Shown: positions 1 through 11,952, numbered from the stretch's first letter. The stretch is DNA of 64,000 nt from Diabrotica undecimpunctata (GCF_040954645.1 NC_092806.1:23771644-23835643); one strand, 5' to 3'. Notes: generated by a model not told the origin, from the letters alone. Numbers and translations: made by a program.

Positions 1-370
1 ACAAAGGGAAAACAATATTTTTCTAATGGGTGTTCCGGAAAATAATACAGAATCTTATTAAATTAAAGCAAAATCAATTTTAAACCAGGTAGCTTCTAAC
101 TTAAAAATAGCTTCGCATCTCCGGCTTGGCTATCCTCGCCAAGATATGAAACCAAGGCCGCTGAAAATTACTATGACATCGAGTGAAGATGCCCTTTTTG
201 TTCTTAAAAATAAATCTTAACTAAATCAAAACTCAAACTCAAACATACACACAAAACAAGACTTGACACCATGTTAGTCAAAATATCTGGCTGAATTACG
301 AATAGAGCTTCAAAGTCGTGCAAATAAAGGGAAGAAAAATTTAACAATAAGATACATAAATAATATATCT
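1..370 (+). pseudogene. Non-LTR retrotransposon ORF1 fragment
   Basis: Conceptual translation gives the pattern common in insect LINE ORF1 proteins: a VPENNTESY segment, then RLGYPRQDMKPRPLKI, then DALFVLKNK, then LRIELQSRANKGKKNLTIRY. The reading frame is broken by stops after TESY and after LKNK, so this is a relic. It starts before the window edge. What follows to about 620 (an 80-codon open frame from 380) continues from it but I do not recognise it; no RT follows. ORF1 proteins of this kind bind element RNA. The assignment rests on remembered family resemblance. Confidence 0.55.
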
Positions 371-861
371 AGAATTGACGTGAAATGGGACTCAAGACTT
401 CAAAGCCTGTATATGGAGCAATCTCATCTGTACCTAAATAGCAATCACTCAAAATTCTATTTTGAAATTGTCAAGGATTTGCCAACCTGGAAGAATTTGG
501 TAAAGATTATAATGATTTTAAATTTACCCCAATATGAAGATCTTGCTAAGCGACCGCAGCCTAAGAATGACAACGAGGCTGAGATTTGTCAAATGCCACG
601 TATAATATGTATGTTGTATTGAGTAGACGCTTGGACCATGAAGGTCGGTACAATTCGAAATGTGGATATACCGACATATTTTTTAATTTCTTTTATTAAC
701 ATACATTAAATCTATAAACAATTAATGGATTATTCAGTTTATTTATCAGCATACGCAAATAAATGGTAATTTTTATTCTACAAATATAGTAGGTATACAT
801 TTTTTAGTTTATCATATCATTAACATTATTAATAAATAAGTAATTATTATCGTACTCCAGT

Positions 862-1510
862 CGTCAGAGACGAAATGCCACTGAACCTCATATAAAAAAA
901 CCGAATTTTGGTGAGAATGTCAATTTTGGTACCACAAAAAATATGCAAAAAATTTTAGCAGTTCTGTCCCCCGGCTTCCACCTAAAACCTCTCTCGTAGG
1001 AAGGGAAAAAATCGATTTACTATCTATTGGTAAACTATTTAATATTTTTTACGATATACATTTACATGAGATCAATAAGATTTATATCGTTGATTGCGCG
1101 GTCACTATGGAATTTACATTGTTAGTAAATCTTAGTGTAATCTTTAAAACATATAACATGAAATTTCGATTTTGAGTTCTGGCAACAAATATGAGGCATT
1201 TGAAATATGCCTAAATTTAAACTTTTGCATTACAAACTATATAAAACGTTTAAAACGGCTTATTTTCGATTACACAAGTACGTTTTTCGAAAGTACACAT
1301 CTTCCACTACAAATTCCAGCCAATAACGTCTTCGTGGAGGCATTTCCCGTAACGCGCATTCGTTTGTAATGTGAAAATTTGAAATCAGCGTTTTTTAGTC
1401 TTATCTCAAATGCCTCATATTTTTTCCCAAAATTTAAAATCAAAATGTCATGTTATAAGTACAAGTACAAGTATAACAACGGAAATTCCAATAGAACGGG
1501 GCAGTGATAA
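862..1510 (+). repeat. Fold-back repeat family, copy A
   Basis: This is one of four related copies (others near 5010-6230, 10996-11750 and 14362-14706). It starts with AGAGACGAAATGCCACTGAA at 867, which recurs on the opposite strand at about 14685-14706. It then has a CCCCCGGCT-containing block and a central section with TATGAGGC near 1191 and a mirrored TGCCTCATA near 1408. No transposase ORF is seen, so it is probably a non-autonomous fold-back or large MITE element. The right half is missing and copy A ends where the Penelope-like element begins. Confidence 0.6.
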
Positions 1511-1515
1511 TTTAT

Positions 1516-1586
1516 GTAACAATAAAACACTTAAAACTTTGTTTTCAAAACTTCCACAAAATTTATTTTAAACTCTTATCACTACA
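1516..1586 (-). repeat. Penelope-like element terminal repeat (downstream copy)
   Basis: This segment matches 2927-2997 in inverted orientation with only a few mismatches. It lies downstream of the reading frame on the minus strand and so is the 3' terminal repeat of the element. Penelope-like elements are known for terminal repeats that may be direct or inverted. The immediately adjacent bases up to about 1618 resemble a degenerate hammerhead ribozyme on the minus strand. Confidence 0.7.
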
Positions 1587-1618
1587 GCTGTTTCGGCTGA
1601 TTGCCTTTCTCAAGTGAT
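1582..1618 (-). ncRNA. Degenerate hammerhead-ribozyme-like motif in the Penelope-like terminal repeat
   Basis: Read on the minus strand, a box CTTGAGA (in place of CTGATGA) is followed by a GGC/GCC stem with an AATCA loop, then GAAAC, a 2-bp AC/GU stem with loop AGCT, and a GTA triplet. CAC before the first box can pair with GTG after GTA. This is the layout of a minimal type I hammerhead as described for Penelope-like elements, but the first conserved box departs from consensus, so activity is doubtful. Confidence 0.4.
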
Positions 1619-1651
1619 CTATTTTTGGCATGCGTTTACACTTTATAGTCT

Positions 1652-2914
1652 TTAATGAAATAGGTTGAAAAGGGGAGAACTGTTTGTCTCAAGTTGGTCA
1701 TTCAGAATTATATCTGTGTTTTTTAATTTGTTGATTTCCATAGATTCTAACAAAGATAGCTTAAGCCCTTTATTTTGAATGTGAAGAATTTTAAATTCGT
1801 CATTAAAAGACTGATTATGATCTAAAAGGTGAAGTGCGTATGTAGAATCTGTTTTTCTCTTATTGAAAGCCCTTTTATGTTCTGCTATTCATTTATTAAA
1901 ATTTCTACCAGTTTGACCGATGTAAGTTTTAGGGCAGTCGCCACATTTAAGTTTGTACACACCACTGTGTAAGTGTTTTTTATTTTGGCTCTTGTTGTTT
2001 TTAATATATTTGCCTAGGTTGTTATTTGTTCTGAAAGCTGGTGTTATTCCTTTCTTTTTTATGTGTTTGGCTATTTTTGTTGATATTTTGCCTGTATATG
2101 TAATTGAGCAGAAGGTACTGGGTTTTTTCTCTGGTGGTGGAAATACTAATTTCAGGGCTTTCTTGTGTAGTTTTTGATTTAACATTTTATTAATTGTTTG
2201 TTCGTTGTATCCATTGTTTACTGCTATTTGCTTAACGATATTTAATTCTGTCTCAAAATTGTATTTTGACATCGGAATTTCTGTAAATCTATGTAACATA
2301 CTATGATAGGTTGCCAGTTTGTGTTGTGTGGGATGGGATGATGAATTGTGTATAGTCGTGTCAGTATGGGTAGGTTTATGAAATATGGAGAAGTCATGTT
2401 TGTTTTTAAGTCTGATAATTTTTAAATCTAAAAAATTTATGGATTGATGTTGTTCTGTTTCTATTGTAAATTCAATATTACTATGAAGTGAATTAATATA
2501 CGATAAAAATTGGTCGAGTTGTCTGTTAGTTCCTGTGAAACATACCAGTACGTCGTCTACGTATCTCCACCAATATAAAAACTGTTTGAATATCGGATGT
2601 TTTGAAATCTTTGTCTCTAGATGATCCATAAAAATATCTGATAGCAATGAGCTTAGAGGATTGCATATTATAACTCCTGCACTGTTATTTGTATATATTT
2701 CATTATTAAATTCAAAGTAGTCCTGGTTTATGCAAACTTCAAGAAGATGTAAAATTTCAGATGTAATGATTGGATTTGTACTATTTTGGTCTAAAAGGTT
2801 TTTTACTAGAATAAAAGTTTCTGTAGGAGGGATACTAGGAAAAAGATTTTTTACGTCAAATGAAATTAATCTGGAGTTGTTAGTTAATTGAAAATGTTGT
2901 ATTTTATTAACTAG
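1652..2914 (-). pseudogene. Penelope-like element reverse transcriptase with GIY-YIG endonuclease (5'-truncated)
   Basis: A minus-strand frame runs from about 2914 to a TAA at 1652 with a single internal TGA (near 1889). It carries RT motif A (SFDVKNLFPSIP), the CNPLSSLLSDIFMDHLE block, RT motif C (WWRYVDDVLVCF), the INFLDLKI block, and then GVYKLKCGDCPKTYIGQTG, a GIY-YIG-type endonuclease start. This order is diagnostic of Penelope-like elements. The N-terminal part before motif A is missing and the frame instead runs into an inverted copy of the terminal repeat. After the TGA the same frame continues about 78 codons with endonuclease-like sequence, so one nonsense change separates it from an intact C-terminus. 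The copy cannot be autonomous because of the 5' truncation. Confidence 0.88.
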
Positions 2915-2926
2915 TTATATTGTATT

Positions 2927-2997
2927 TGTAGTGATGAGAGTTTAAAATAAATTTTGTGGAAGTTTTGAAAACAAAAGTTGCAGTGTTTTATTGTTAC
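2927..2997 (+). repeat. Penelope-like element terminal repeat (inverted upstream copy)
   Basis: This is the inverted partner of 1516-1586. It begins with TGTAGTGATGAG, which corresponds to the sequence just after the GTA triplet of the degenerate hammerhead motif in the downstream copy. A repeat starting at a self-cleavage site is what would be expected if a processed transcript had been the template. Confidence 0.65.
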
Positions 2998-2999
2998 AT

Positions 3000-4985
3000 T
3001 TACGATAAATAGTTGGGATAAGTAGTCGCAGTGTACTAACAATAATAATACATTGTACTTAGGTACATACTTAAAGTATGTAATTAATAGTTTTCTCGTG
3101 TATTAATGGCACTTATAGCAAACATTTTTAAACGATCATCTTCATAACTTAAACTATGTACTTAATTATTATTCATACCTCATTATACAGAAAAGTACAT
3201 CACAAAATTTAAGTGTACGTGTATTTTTATTTTTTAATAAATTCTAGTCCATCCATACCAACACCACCGTTTTTTCACACTCTACCTGCCGATGTGATAT
3301 TTTAAAGCTCTGATCGACAGGCAAGTAAAACCTCGGTTTTATAAGTTGTCCGTAAATCTCGCTGGTGTGTCATTGCAATACCGCGGTTTTATATACCGAC
3401 GAGCTTGGCTCGCGACTCATCATGTTTTGTCATATTTTTTACTTGACTCGTGACATTTACATGTAAAACCGCCTTTTTGAATGCACTGTAAATATAATGC
3501 CTAAATAATGAAAGTAAAAGTAACACACTGCAAATTTCTATGAGTTTTACTTTGGCCTGGTATCTGATTCTAGCTGTCAAACGTTCATGAGGAGAAAAAG
3601 CTTCTCGTATTATAGTGTTTAATTTTTGTATTAGGTGCCACTAAAGATAACAATTGATTGTAAGGTTCTTCAGACATTCTAGAATCAAGTGGTTCTACTA
3701 GGAACTCTGGAATTAAATGGATCATAGATAAAGAATATATATTACTGAATAGATAGGAAACTGTGTAGGTTATTTCTGGACAATGCGCCATCTGGCGGCC
3801 TTAGGAAAGCAACATCTTTTTAAAAAATCTTCTCGTAATTCTTCAAATATAAAGATTAATATTGAGGGTTTGAATACAAACTTTTTCTTTTTCTACTTTA
3901 TTTTCTTTTTTACGTTTTTATATAAACATTAATTACATGTATTTAAATGTAGTTGGTTAAACAGTGGCTATTCTGTAGTTTCTATAAATTACAACACAGA
4001 AACAGAGAAGGAATAGCATCACATTTCAAGGTGGACTTATATCTCAATCCAACATAGCGGGCTTCTGGTCCAAAATGAATTGTGCAAGTCTTCTCTGCCA
4101 ATTTTGTTAATCCAAATATCATAAAGCTAAAAAATCAATAGTTTGTTTTTAATATTTTCTGTAAAATAATGTTACATAGTATATTTCTAGAGGTGCTTTA
4201 CAAAAGGACAAATAAACAAGAGTTTTGTAGAAAAAGTTCTTGAAACATTGAAGAATTGCCACATTTTTAATGGCGATAATTTTAATTCCTAAAAAACTTT
4301 TACCTAATTCTATATCGGCAACAATTCTAATACACATCATAACGTGAAAGAAAGAAGTTTGGGACAACATCGGACATTTTAAGGCAATTATTAAAAAATA
4401 AATAAAATCTTATACAGCATTTTCTACTTACCGCCCTATCTTTTGGAAAAATATGCATTTGAGCATCCTTATTGTAATTATTACAACCATTAACGCAACA
4501 GTTAAAAACCGTAATTATTTAAGTATGATGGCAAAAAAGCAAACAATTATTTAATCGCAAATAATACAACTCGAAACACTGTGTCGAAACTGAAACCACA
4601 ATAAAAATGGCGTACTTGTTTTGTTGGTTGCGGTATTGCGCAGTCACGAAGCTTTGCTGTGAATGCTACGCCCTCTGGTGTCCTTAGGAAATACAAATTT
4701 CAGAGGACTGTCATTCCCATAAGAGATACCCGGGCATGAAATGGATGTCTGACAATTCTTGTCTGTTTTATATCCAACTTGTAATCCAAACCTAAGGCGT
4801 TTTCACTTAACTTCAAACTTCGAGCTAGACCTGTTACTTCAATTATTCTTCCACCACGACTGTTTTACTTGCTGGCCTATCAGCAAATCAGCAGCAACGA
4901 GCCACGTGTAAAACCGACGTTCTTTAAAACCGCGGTATAGGCCTTAGAAGAAATTAAATACTTGCTACAATTGGAACTATAACAT
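3000..4985. other. Stretch without recognised genes; possible unidentified element bounded by inverted CCGCGG ends
   Basis: No convincing coding sequence is seen in these 2 kb. The sequence ATACCGCGGTTTTA near 3380 recurs inverted near 4916-4932, and both copies are followed inward by similar bases including a GTCGG/CGACG and a GGCTCG block. This may be a pair of degenerate terminal repeats of an old DNA element of about 1.55 kb, but no transposase is visible between them. Confidence 0.3.
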
Positions 4986-5009
4986 TCTTACAATGAGAGG
5001 GATTTGATA

Positions 5010-6230
5010 GTGTTACTTTAAATGAAACTGAAAAAATGTTTATCAGCATTTTTTTCTGTGGAATGTACCGTTCTCTCAGAAATCACGCTTGAATCAACTG
5101 GAGATTTTGAATGTCAGGTACACACGTGAATACATTTTTTTAAATAAAATTTGTATCAACTCGACGGTAAAAATTCGTTTTAAAGGTAAAAAGTGCAGAT
5201 TTCGTATTCAATTTTTGCATTTTACCGCAAAACAACTCAGTTTCTATAAAGCCGTTGTGTGATTTTTGCCATTTTTTTACGATTCCCATGAGATCAATAA
5301 AATTTATCACTTCCATTGACCGGTCACTATGGAATTTCCATTGTTAGAGAACAATCTTCAAAACCTATAACATGAGAGTCCGATTTTGAGTTTTGGCGGT
5401 AAATATGAGGCGCCTAAAAAACGCCGAATTTAAACTTTCACATTACAAACGATCTAAAACGTTTAAAACTCTATCTTTTCGATTGCACATGGTCGTTTTT
5501 TAAAACTACACAACTTCAGCAAGAAGTTCTAAGTATTGCTGTCTTCATGGAAACATTTCCCGTGACGTGAGATTGTTTGTAATGTGAAAGTTTCAATTCA
5601 GCGTTTTTAGGCATATTTCACATGCCCTTTGTTTGTTGTTAAAACTCAAAATTAGGCTCTAGCAATGGAAATTCCACAGCGACCGATAAGTTTTATTGAT
5701 CCCATGAGACTCATAAGAAATAGCAAAAATCTTGCAACGTTTATTTATTTAACAGCTTTATAGCAGCTGTCTTCATTTGCGACAAAATGTAATAATTGCA
5801 TACGAAAGCTGCACTTTTCACCTTTAAAACGCATATTAATTTTTGTCGATAGAACACTCTGATCGAAATATATCGAATTTTTACCGTCGAGTTGATACAA
5901 ATTTTATTTAAAAAATTTATTTCGGGCGCGTAACTGACATTTAAAACCACCGGTCGCTTCACGCTTTGTCTCTAAGGTAACGGTACATCTCCACAAAATG
6001 TGCTAATTAATATTTTTGTTCAAACTTATCTCAGCTATATTTTTGTTTAAATTTTTTTTTTGTACGAAGTACAGATTCTTGGTAAATCCATATTTCCGTT
6101 TTAGAGGGACGCCGAGAGTAGCAGTGGCAAACTTTTATGCATCTTTTTGGGGATGGGTCTTAAAACTGACTTTCTCGACAAAATTCAGCTTGTACATATG
6201 GTTTTAGAGGTCAAATCTCTGATGCCTGGA
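5010..6230. repeat. Fold-back repeat family, copy B (most complete copy)
   Basis: The two halves mirror each other. The left half has a block near 5090-5240 (GATTTTGAATGTCAGGTA, CAACTCGACGGTAAAAATTCG, TTTTAAAGGTAAAAAGTGCA). The right half has the reverse complement of those blocks near 5760-5960 (CACTTTTCACCTTTAAAAC, TTTTTACCGTCGAGTTGATA, CTGACATTTAAAACCACCGG). The centre (about 5390-5650) contains a GTTTAAAAC block and mirrored sequence. The right end is AGAGGTCAAATCTCT at about 6206-6220, matching the inverted left end of copy C near 10999. There is no coding capacity; it is likely a non-autonomous element. Confidence 0.65.
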
Positions 6231-6269
6231 CTATCAGAAGAATATGGGATATTAATTTCACGGTTTTAG

Positions 6270-7098
6270 TGACCAAAAAGTTACTTGTTTGTTGTACTGT
6301 ATGGAAACTTGCATTGTCCTGATGCAGGATGGTTGTTCGTCATTTTTTGTTTCTCTCTTACATCTTTTCTCATTTCTGCTAGTAAACGCATAGTTTACCA
6401 GAAGTTTACAGGTCTGTGTCTACTTTTCGATACAAGACCGGCGATAATTTTCTTAGAAGCCCTGCGACATCGCGTGACTTTTCTTAGTTTTGCTTCGTCT
6501 TGGAATTCTCAAATTGTTGATTGTTGTCTGTTTCTAGGTTGTGTGCGCGAAGCGGATTTTCGATGTAAAAATGTCGTATACTCTTTATGGCCTTCTTCTT
6601 TTTTCTCTTTACAAGTAATTTTGCTTGTTCATTGGTGGATTAATACCTCTATGGAAGGTTGTCACTCCATCTTTTGCGCGGTCTTCTGATACTTCGTCTG
6701 TTGATTGGTGACTTATCTCTTACTATTTTGACGACACGCTTCTCCCCCATTCTACTTATGTGAGCATTTCATTCTTTTTTTCTATTTTGTGTTCATTCAT
6801 TTCTACACTGTACGTTACATTTTCTTCTAATGTCTTCACTTCTGTTTTGATCTCTCAGCATATTTCCTGTAATTCTTCTCAGTACTCTCATCTCTGCCGT
6901 TTCCAGTAGCCTTTGTGATGTGGCTGTGTCGGATCTTCTTTCTGAGGCATATGTCATTATTGGTCTTACACTGGCTTTACAAACTCTTGACTTCATCTCA
7001 GTGTTAATGTGTCTGTTTCGCCATATAGTGTTATTGAGGTATCCTGCCAGTCTATATTTAAGTGATTCATTGCACCTTGTAACCATAACCGGTAACAT
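6270..7098 (-). pseudogene. Non-LTR retrotransposon 3' fragment (RT C-terminal region)
   Basis: The minus-strand frame 7098-6793 encodes a typical LINE post-RT segment: YRLAGYLNNTIWRNRHINTE, then KASVRPIMTYASE, then AEMRVLRRITGNMLRDQNRSEDIRRKC. It parallels the LINE at 13324-14004 (TIWRNKYLNTES, TVRPILTYEAE, EMKVLRSIADILLRDRQTNRSLREQC), so the two belong to one family. Between 6792 and 6270 the same strand continues with degraded C-terminal and 3' UTR-like sequence (INRRSIRRPRKRWSDNLP) and stops. There is no RT catalytic motif in this copy. Confidence 0.75.
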
Positions 7099-7283
7099 TT
7101 TTCTTTATACAATTATAAACAACAGTCTAGATTGATGTTCCATTTAAATAGCCATGCTATGCGTGACTCAATAAATTTGAACATAGAAAAAGCTTAGAAA
7201 CCTTATGTCATACACGTTGCACATTCAAATAATTTGGAGAAGGAAGCATAATTTAAAAGACCTTGACAGTGGGGTACTAATTT

Positions 7284-8175
7284 ATTATTAACTATTTTTT
7301 AAATTATATGCTTCACAAAAGCTAAATGGTGTACATGTTTTTTCGTATGAGTGTTTATGGTAATAAAAATAATACCACTTTTATCAGAATATTAATTGGG
7401 CATATTACGTACATGCAATAGTACAACTAAAAGCAGAAACAAATATTAATACAGTAAAATAAAGTCAATTATATAGGAAGACCTATTAGTCCTAATAAGA
7501 CCTCTATATAGGAGGATTCAACATGTGTATAAAGACGTGAATACACTCATTATACAAAGAGAAACGTAAAAGACGAATAACCTCCAGAAACAACACGAAA
7601 AATACTGTTTAAGCATATTCGATATAAATTACGCCATTGCTGCTGCTACTCGCGTTGCCACTGTCCTGCTCAAAATAATTCCACGGCAGCATTTAAGGCA
7701 AGTGACTGTTTACATGCAGCTACGACAGTATTATTAACTATTTTTTAAATTATATGCTTCACAAAAGCTAAATGGTGTACATGTTTTTTCGTATGAGTGT
7801 TTATGGTAATAAAAATAATACCACTTTTATCAGAATATTAATTGGGCATATTACGTACATGCAATAGTACAACTAAAAGCAGAAACAAATATTAATACAG
7901 TAAAATAAAGTCAATTATATAGGAAGACCTATTAGTCCTAATAAGACCTCTATATAGGAGGATTCAACATGTGTATAAAGACGTGAATACACTCATTATA
8001 CAAAGAGAAACGTAAAAGACGAATAACCTCCAGAAACAACACGAAAAATACTGTTTAAGCATATTCGATATAAATTACGCCATTGCTGCTGCTACTCGCG
8101 TTGCCACTGTCCTGCTCAAAATAATTCCACGGCAGCATTTAAGGCAAGTGACTGTTTACATGCAGCTACGACAGT
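7284..8175. repeat. 446-bp tandem duplication (two copies)
   Basis: Copy 1 is 7284-7729 and copy 2 is 7730-8175. By eye the two are identical throughout, from ATTATTAACTATTTTTTAAA to GCAGCTACGACAGT. Copy 2 continues into unique sequence that leads into the Harbinger relic. The unit contains no recognised gene. Identity implies a recent duplication, or alternatively an assembly artefact. Confidence 0.95.
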
Positions 8176-8560
8176 GCTGCATCAGTGTACCATCAGCAAT
8201 GCGACCATCGGCGACAGCTCTTTGTGTTTTAAGTTTACAAAATAATTTTAACGTTTTAAAAACAAATGAGGTAGAAAAAAAAAACGTCGATATCGAAAAA
8301 GTCTTTTATTTGGATAATAATCTGAAAATTCCTTCAAACATTTTTTTACAAAGGAAATATGACAAACATTTTCAATGAAGTGACTTGTGAGGAATCTGAA
8401 AAAATTTTTAACTTTTGTAGAATGTCACGCATAGATTTTGAATTTTTGCTTTAGAAAATTGAGCCCATGATAAAAAACAGACTAAAGTAAGAATTCCAAT
8501 ACCATCAAAAATACGCTTAGCAATAACATTACGATATTTGGAAGGATGAAGCATTTTCGG
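8148..8560 (+). pseudogene. PIF/Harbinger transposase (HARBI1-like) N-terminal relic
   Basis: Translation of 8370-8540 gives NEVTCEESEKIFNFCRMSRIDFEFLL, a stop, KIEPMIKNRLK, a stop, and after a frame change VRIPIPSKIRLAITLRYLEG. This matches the remembered N-terminal pattern of HARBI1-type PIF/Harbinger transposases (F..FCRMS..DFE.LL..I.P, then P...RLA.TLR.LA.G). The upstream open frame 8148-8375 (ending YDKHFQ) is probably also part of the transposase. At least two stops and one frameshift make it dead. The DDE catalytic part is absent. Confidence 0.65.
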
Positions 8561-9170
8561 TAAAAGGTTGTAGAGTTTTGGCCAATACTTTGTTATTTTA
8601 AATAGAACACCCTGTATATTATTGCATTATTAAATTCTGCTTAAGATTCTAGATAAAATTTGTATGAGATACCGTAGGTCAAAACTTCATATTTTTTGAG
8701 TTATTCATATAACTTCAAACTACAGTAAGTTAATAATTTTAAATAACACCCTATATTTTATAATTTCATTAAAAAAAGAAATCAATTGTCTTTCTAATAG
8801 TATTAGGGTTCCCTATGCCTAAAGTAAATACTTTTGGAGTTAATTGTGGTTTCATGTTAAAGATGATATATTTATTGTTTTATTTTAGTAGGCCGTGTAT
8901 AAAGATGTCATAATTGTCATTATGTCATGAAATATAAAAGTAATACATTCCGGTGTTTGAGTAAATGGATTCCTTGAGGAAGAAGGTGGTTTTCAGGATC
9001 ACCTTAGTTTATAGAGCTTTTGTGAATCTGATATCTGGTAGTTTTTAATATAAATAAGACTAACGTACTGGGGCCTGATGATGGGGCAAATATTATAAGC
9101 CTTGGTAGCTTGGAAACCGGTAGCCCAAAATTTACCATCATTAAATAAGAAAAACTTCTTAAGATTGTGA
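8560..9170. other. No gene seen; solo ACACCCTGTAT terminus
   Basis: No coding sequence is supported. ACACCCTGTATAT occurs at about 8608 and a variant ACACCCTATATT near 8744. The same decamer forms the inverted ends of the MITE at 20607-21118, so these may be remnants of related short elements. Confidence 0.35.
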
Positions 9171-9173
9171 CTA

Positions 9174-9962
9174 TTGACTCAGTTCTCATTTATACTAGTA
9201 TTATGGACTCACATTGGCAACCTTTTATCATTTCTAGAAAATATATTCAGAAAAATGAACTGGCTGAACAAAGGCCTATCCATTGATGGAGAATACCTCA
9301 GCCGTCTAAGATTTAGAGCCGATATCGTTCTGATTGCTAATAATCCTGCAGAACTACAAAAAACATGTACAACGAGCTAGTCGATGTCTAAGATGTAATA
9401 GAAATAATGTCTAATAAATAATACTGCACTTGAGACAGTAGACGTACAGTAGGTGTACTCTAACAAAACTGGCTTGGGCATCTTTTGGTAGAAATGCGAT
9501 TATATTCAAATCTAATATGCCACTCCACCTGAAGAAATAAGCATTCGATCAGTCTATACTACCAATCATCACATACGGCTGCGAAACTTGCAATGGGGCA
9601 ATGCATTCTAGGTATATCAAAGAGACATCGAAAAAGAATAGAATGGACCAGACAGAAAACCAAGGTCACTGATATAATCCACAGAATTAAATCTTTAAAT
9701 TGTCAATGGGTGGGATATTTAACGAGAAGGACTGACAATAGATGGTCCTCTAGAATTACATTGTGGTATCCAAGAGGCGTCAAGAGATCAATAAGACGTC
9801 CAAATTTAAGATGGGACTATGGCATAAGGAAACGAGCCATTGCAACATGGCATAGAAAAGTGAATATTAGACAATCGTGGGCAGAAATACAGAACGACTG
9901 TGTAAGGAAGGCTGCACCATTATCGGTAGAATACGCCAAGAATGTTGATGATGATGATGGTT
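9174..9962 (+). pseudogene. RTE-like non-LTR retrotransposon relic
   Basis: The first part (9240-9380) reads as RT around motif C: GLSIDGEYLSRLRF followed by RADIVLIANNPAELQ, where the normal FADD has become FRAD. After stops, 9593-9979 encodes a clear LINE C-terminal segment: RIKSLNCQWVGYLTRRTDNRWSSRI, then RRPNLRWDYGIRK, then WHRKVNIRQSWAEIQNDCV. The element ends in a (TGA)n-type run at about 9937-9958, a tail type seen in RTE-clade elements. A near relative of the first part lies at 48430-48625. Dead copy. Confidence 0.75.
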
Positions 9963-10134
9963 TATTGCCAAAAAACTAAAATGTTAGTCTAAATATTTTT
10001 GACTAGATGTATGAAATGCACAAAGAACCTTTTAGGTCGGAAAAGTGTAAAGGTCTACGGGGCAAACGATCCTTTTGAAATCTATAATATAAGCCCTTAT
10101 TTCAATGTAATACTAAGTCAATTTTTTTTTTCAG

Positions 10135-10443
10135 GAACTTGGTTTATCTTCAACGAAGACTAATGCCTACGGCATGTGGAAGGAAACACCAATACCGATC
10201 TATCTGTCATTTTATTTTTTCAATTGGACTAACGCCGAAGAATACCAGAGGAATTCCTCTATCAAACCGAACTTTGTTGAATTGGGGCCTTATACTTACC
10301 ACGAACATCATGTAAGGGACAATGTTACAATTAATGATAATTCAACAATTTCCTTTTACAACAGAAGGACATGGACGTTTGTACCAGACAAATCTGTGGG
10401 AAAACTTACTGATCAAATTACGACTTTCAATCCTGTTGTGGCA
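10135..10443 (+). CDS. CD36-family receptor, first visible coding exon (ectodomain start)
   Basis: The exon follows a polypyrimidine tract and TTTCAG and ends before GTAAGT. It is 103 codons in phase 0. It encodes NAYGMWKETPIPIYLSFYFF, the conserved segment just after the first membrane span, then NWTNAEEY and the LGPYTYHEH motif. Sequons for N-glycosylation are visible at NWT, NSS, NVT and NST. There is no start codon in the right place, so this is an internal exon. Confidence 0.92.
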
Positions 10444-11952
10444 GTAAGTATCGTTAACAATTCGATTGATTTTATCAGAAAAATTTTTTTACCATATTAT
10501 CAAAAAATATTTTTTAAATTTCAATGCCATATTTATAAACTAAATTATTATCACGTATCAATCAAATGCATCAATTGTCTAGAATATAATATATATTTTT
10601 CGAATTTTTATCACTAAGTACATTAATTAATATACGTTGCCCCATATTTTTATTAAAGTCATTTTTTAAATATTATTCAAGTAGACATCAGATTAAATGA
10701 TTTATTAAGATTGAATCTACTAAACCATTTTGTGTACTCAAAAGAAAAGATATTTGAAAACAATGAAATTTTACTTTCATACTTATCTCTTAGATTAAAC
10801 AGCTACTCTCTGTTTTAAATAGCCACTAGAAAATCCGAGGTCAAGTCTGGTAGTATGTGAGCCAATCCCTTCTTCCTATAAATTTGACAAATACGTTAGT
10901 ACAGTGTGCACTGAAGTAAATCCTAATAAATATTCCTTATTTTGTTATGTGTCAGGACATGATTATGTATCGTGTTTTTTGTGTTTAGTCCAGTAGTGAG
11001 AGATTTGACCTCTAAAAATCATAAGAACAAGCTGAATTTTGCGAAGAATGTCAATTTCAGGACCCCAAAAAGATGCAAAAAAGTTTACTACTTTTACCCC
11101 CCGGCTATCTCTTCAAACCCGCTTCCGTAAGGGGGAAAATGGAAAAAATCGATTTAACAATGATCTGTTCGCCGTACAACAAAATGTTTTAAATAAAAAA
11201 TGTAACTGAGGTAATTTTGAACAAAAATGTTTATTAGCACTTTTTCTGTAGAATGACCCGTTTTCTTAGAAACAACGCTTGAAGCGACCGGTGATTTTCA
11301 ATGTCAGGTAGGCGCGAGAAATCAATTTTAAATAAAATTTGTATCAACTCGACGGTAAAAATTCGATATCTTTTGATAAGATTGTCCTATCGACAAAAAT
11401 CAAAATGCGTTTTAAAGGTGAAAAGTGGAGCTTTCTTATAAAATGTTTGTAAATTGCCGCAGATGAAGTAAGTTTATATAAAGGTGTTAAATAAATAAAC
11501 GTTTAGGGATTTTTACCATTTTTACGATTCTTATGAGATCAATAAAATTTATCACTTCCATTTACCAGTCATCACGTTTATTTATTTAACACCTTTATAG
11601 AAACTGTCTTGATTGCGACAAAAAGCAAAAATTGCATATGAAAGCTGCTCTCTTCATCTTTAAAACGCATTTCGATTTGTTGATAGGATACTCTGATCAA
11701 AAGATACCGAATTTTTACAGTCGAGTTAATGTTGATACAAATTTTAGAGAGTTATCAAGTAAAATTTTATCCTTCTGTATTTTGTCACGTAAACGCTATT
11801 TTTTACGTTATAAGTTTTAACGGATATGTAATTTTAGAGTTATCAAATGGTCGAATTGGTGCTTCACGTTAATAGTTGGCAGCTGTCATTCAAATGTCGT
11901 ATGTGACAGAAAAATAATTAATTTTTTTTGTTTTATGTTTTCTTTCACCCAA

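Noticed and set aside
6016..6689. Plus-strand open frames 6016-6207 and 6285-6689
   Set aside because: They overlap the fold-back repeat and lie antisense to a LINE relic; residues are hydrophobic low-complexity with no motif.
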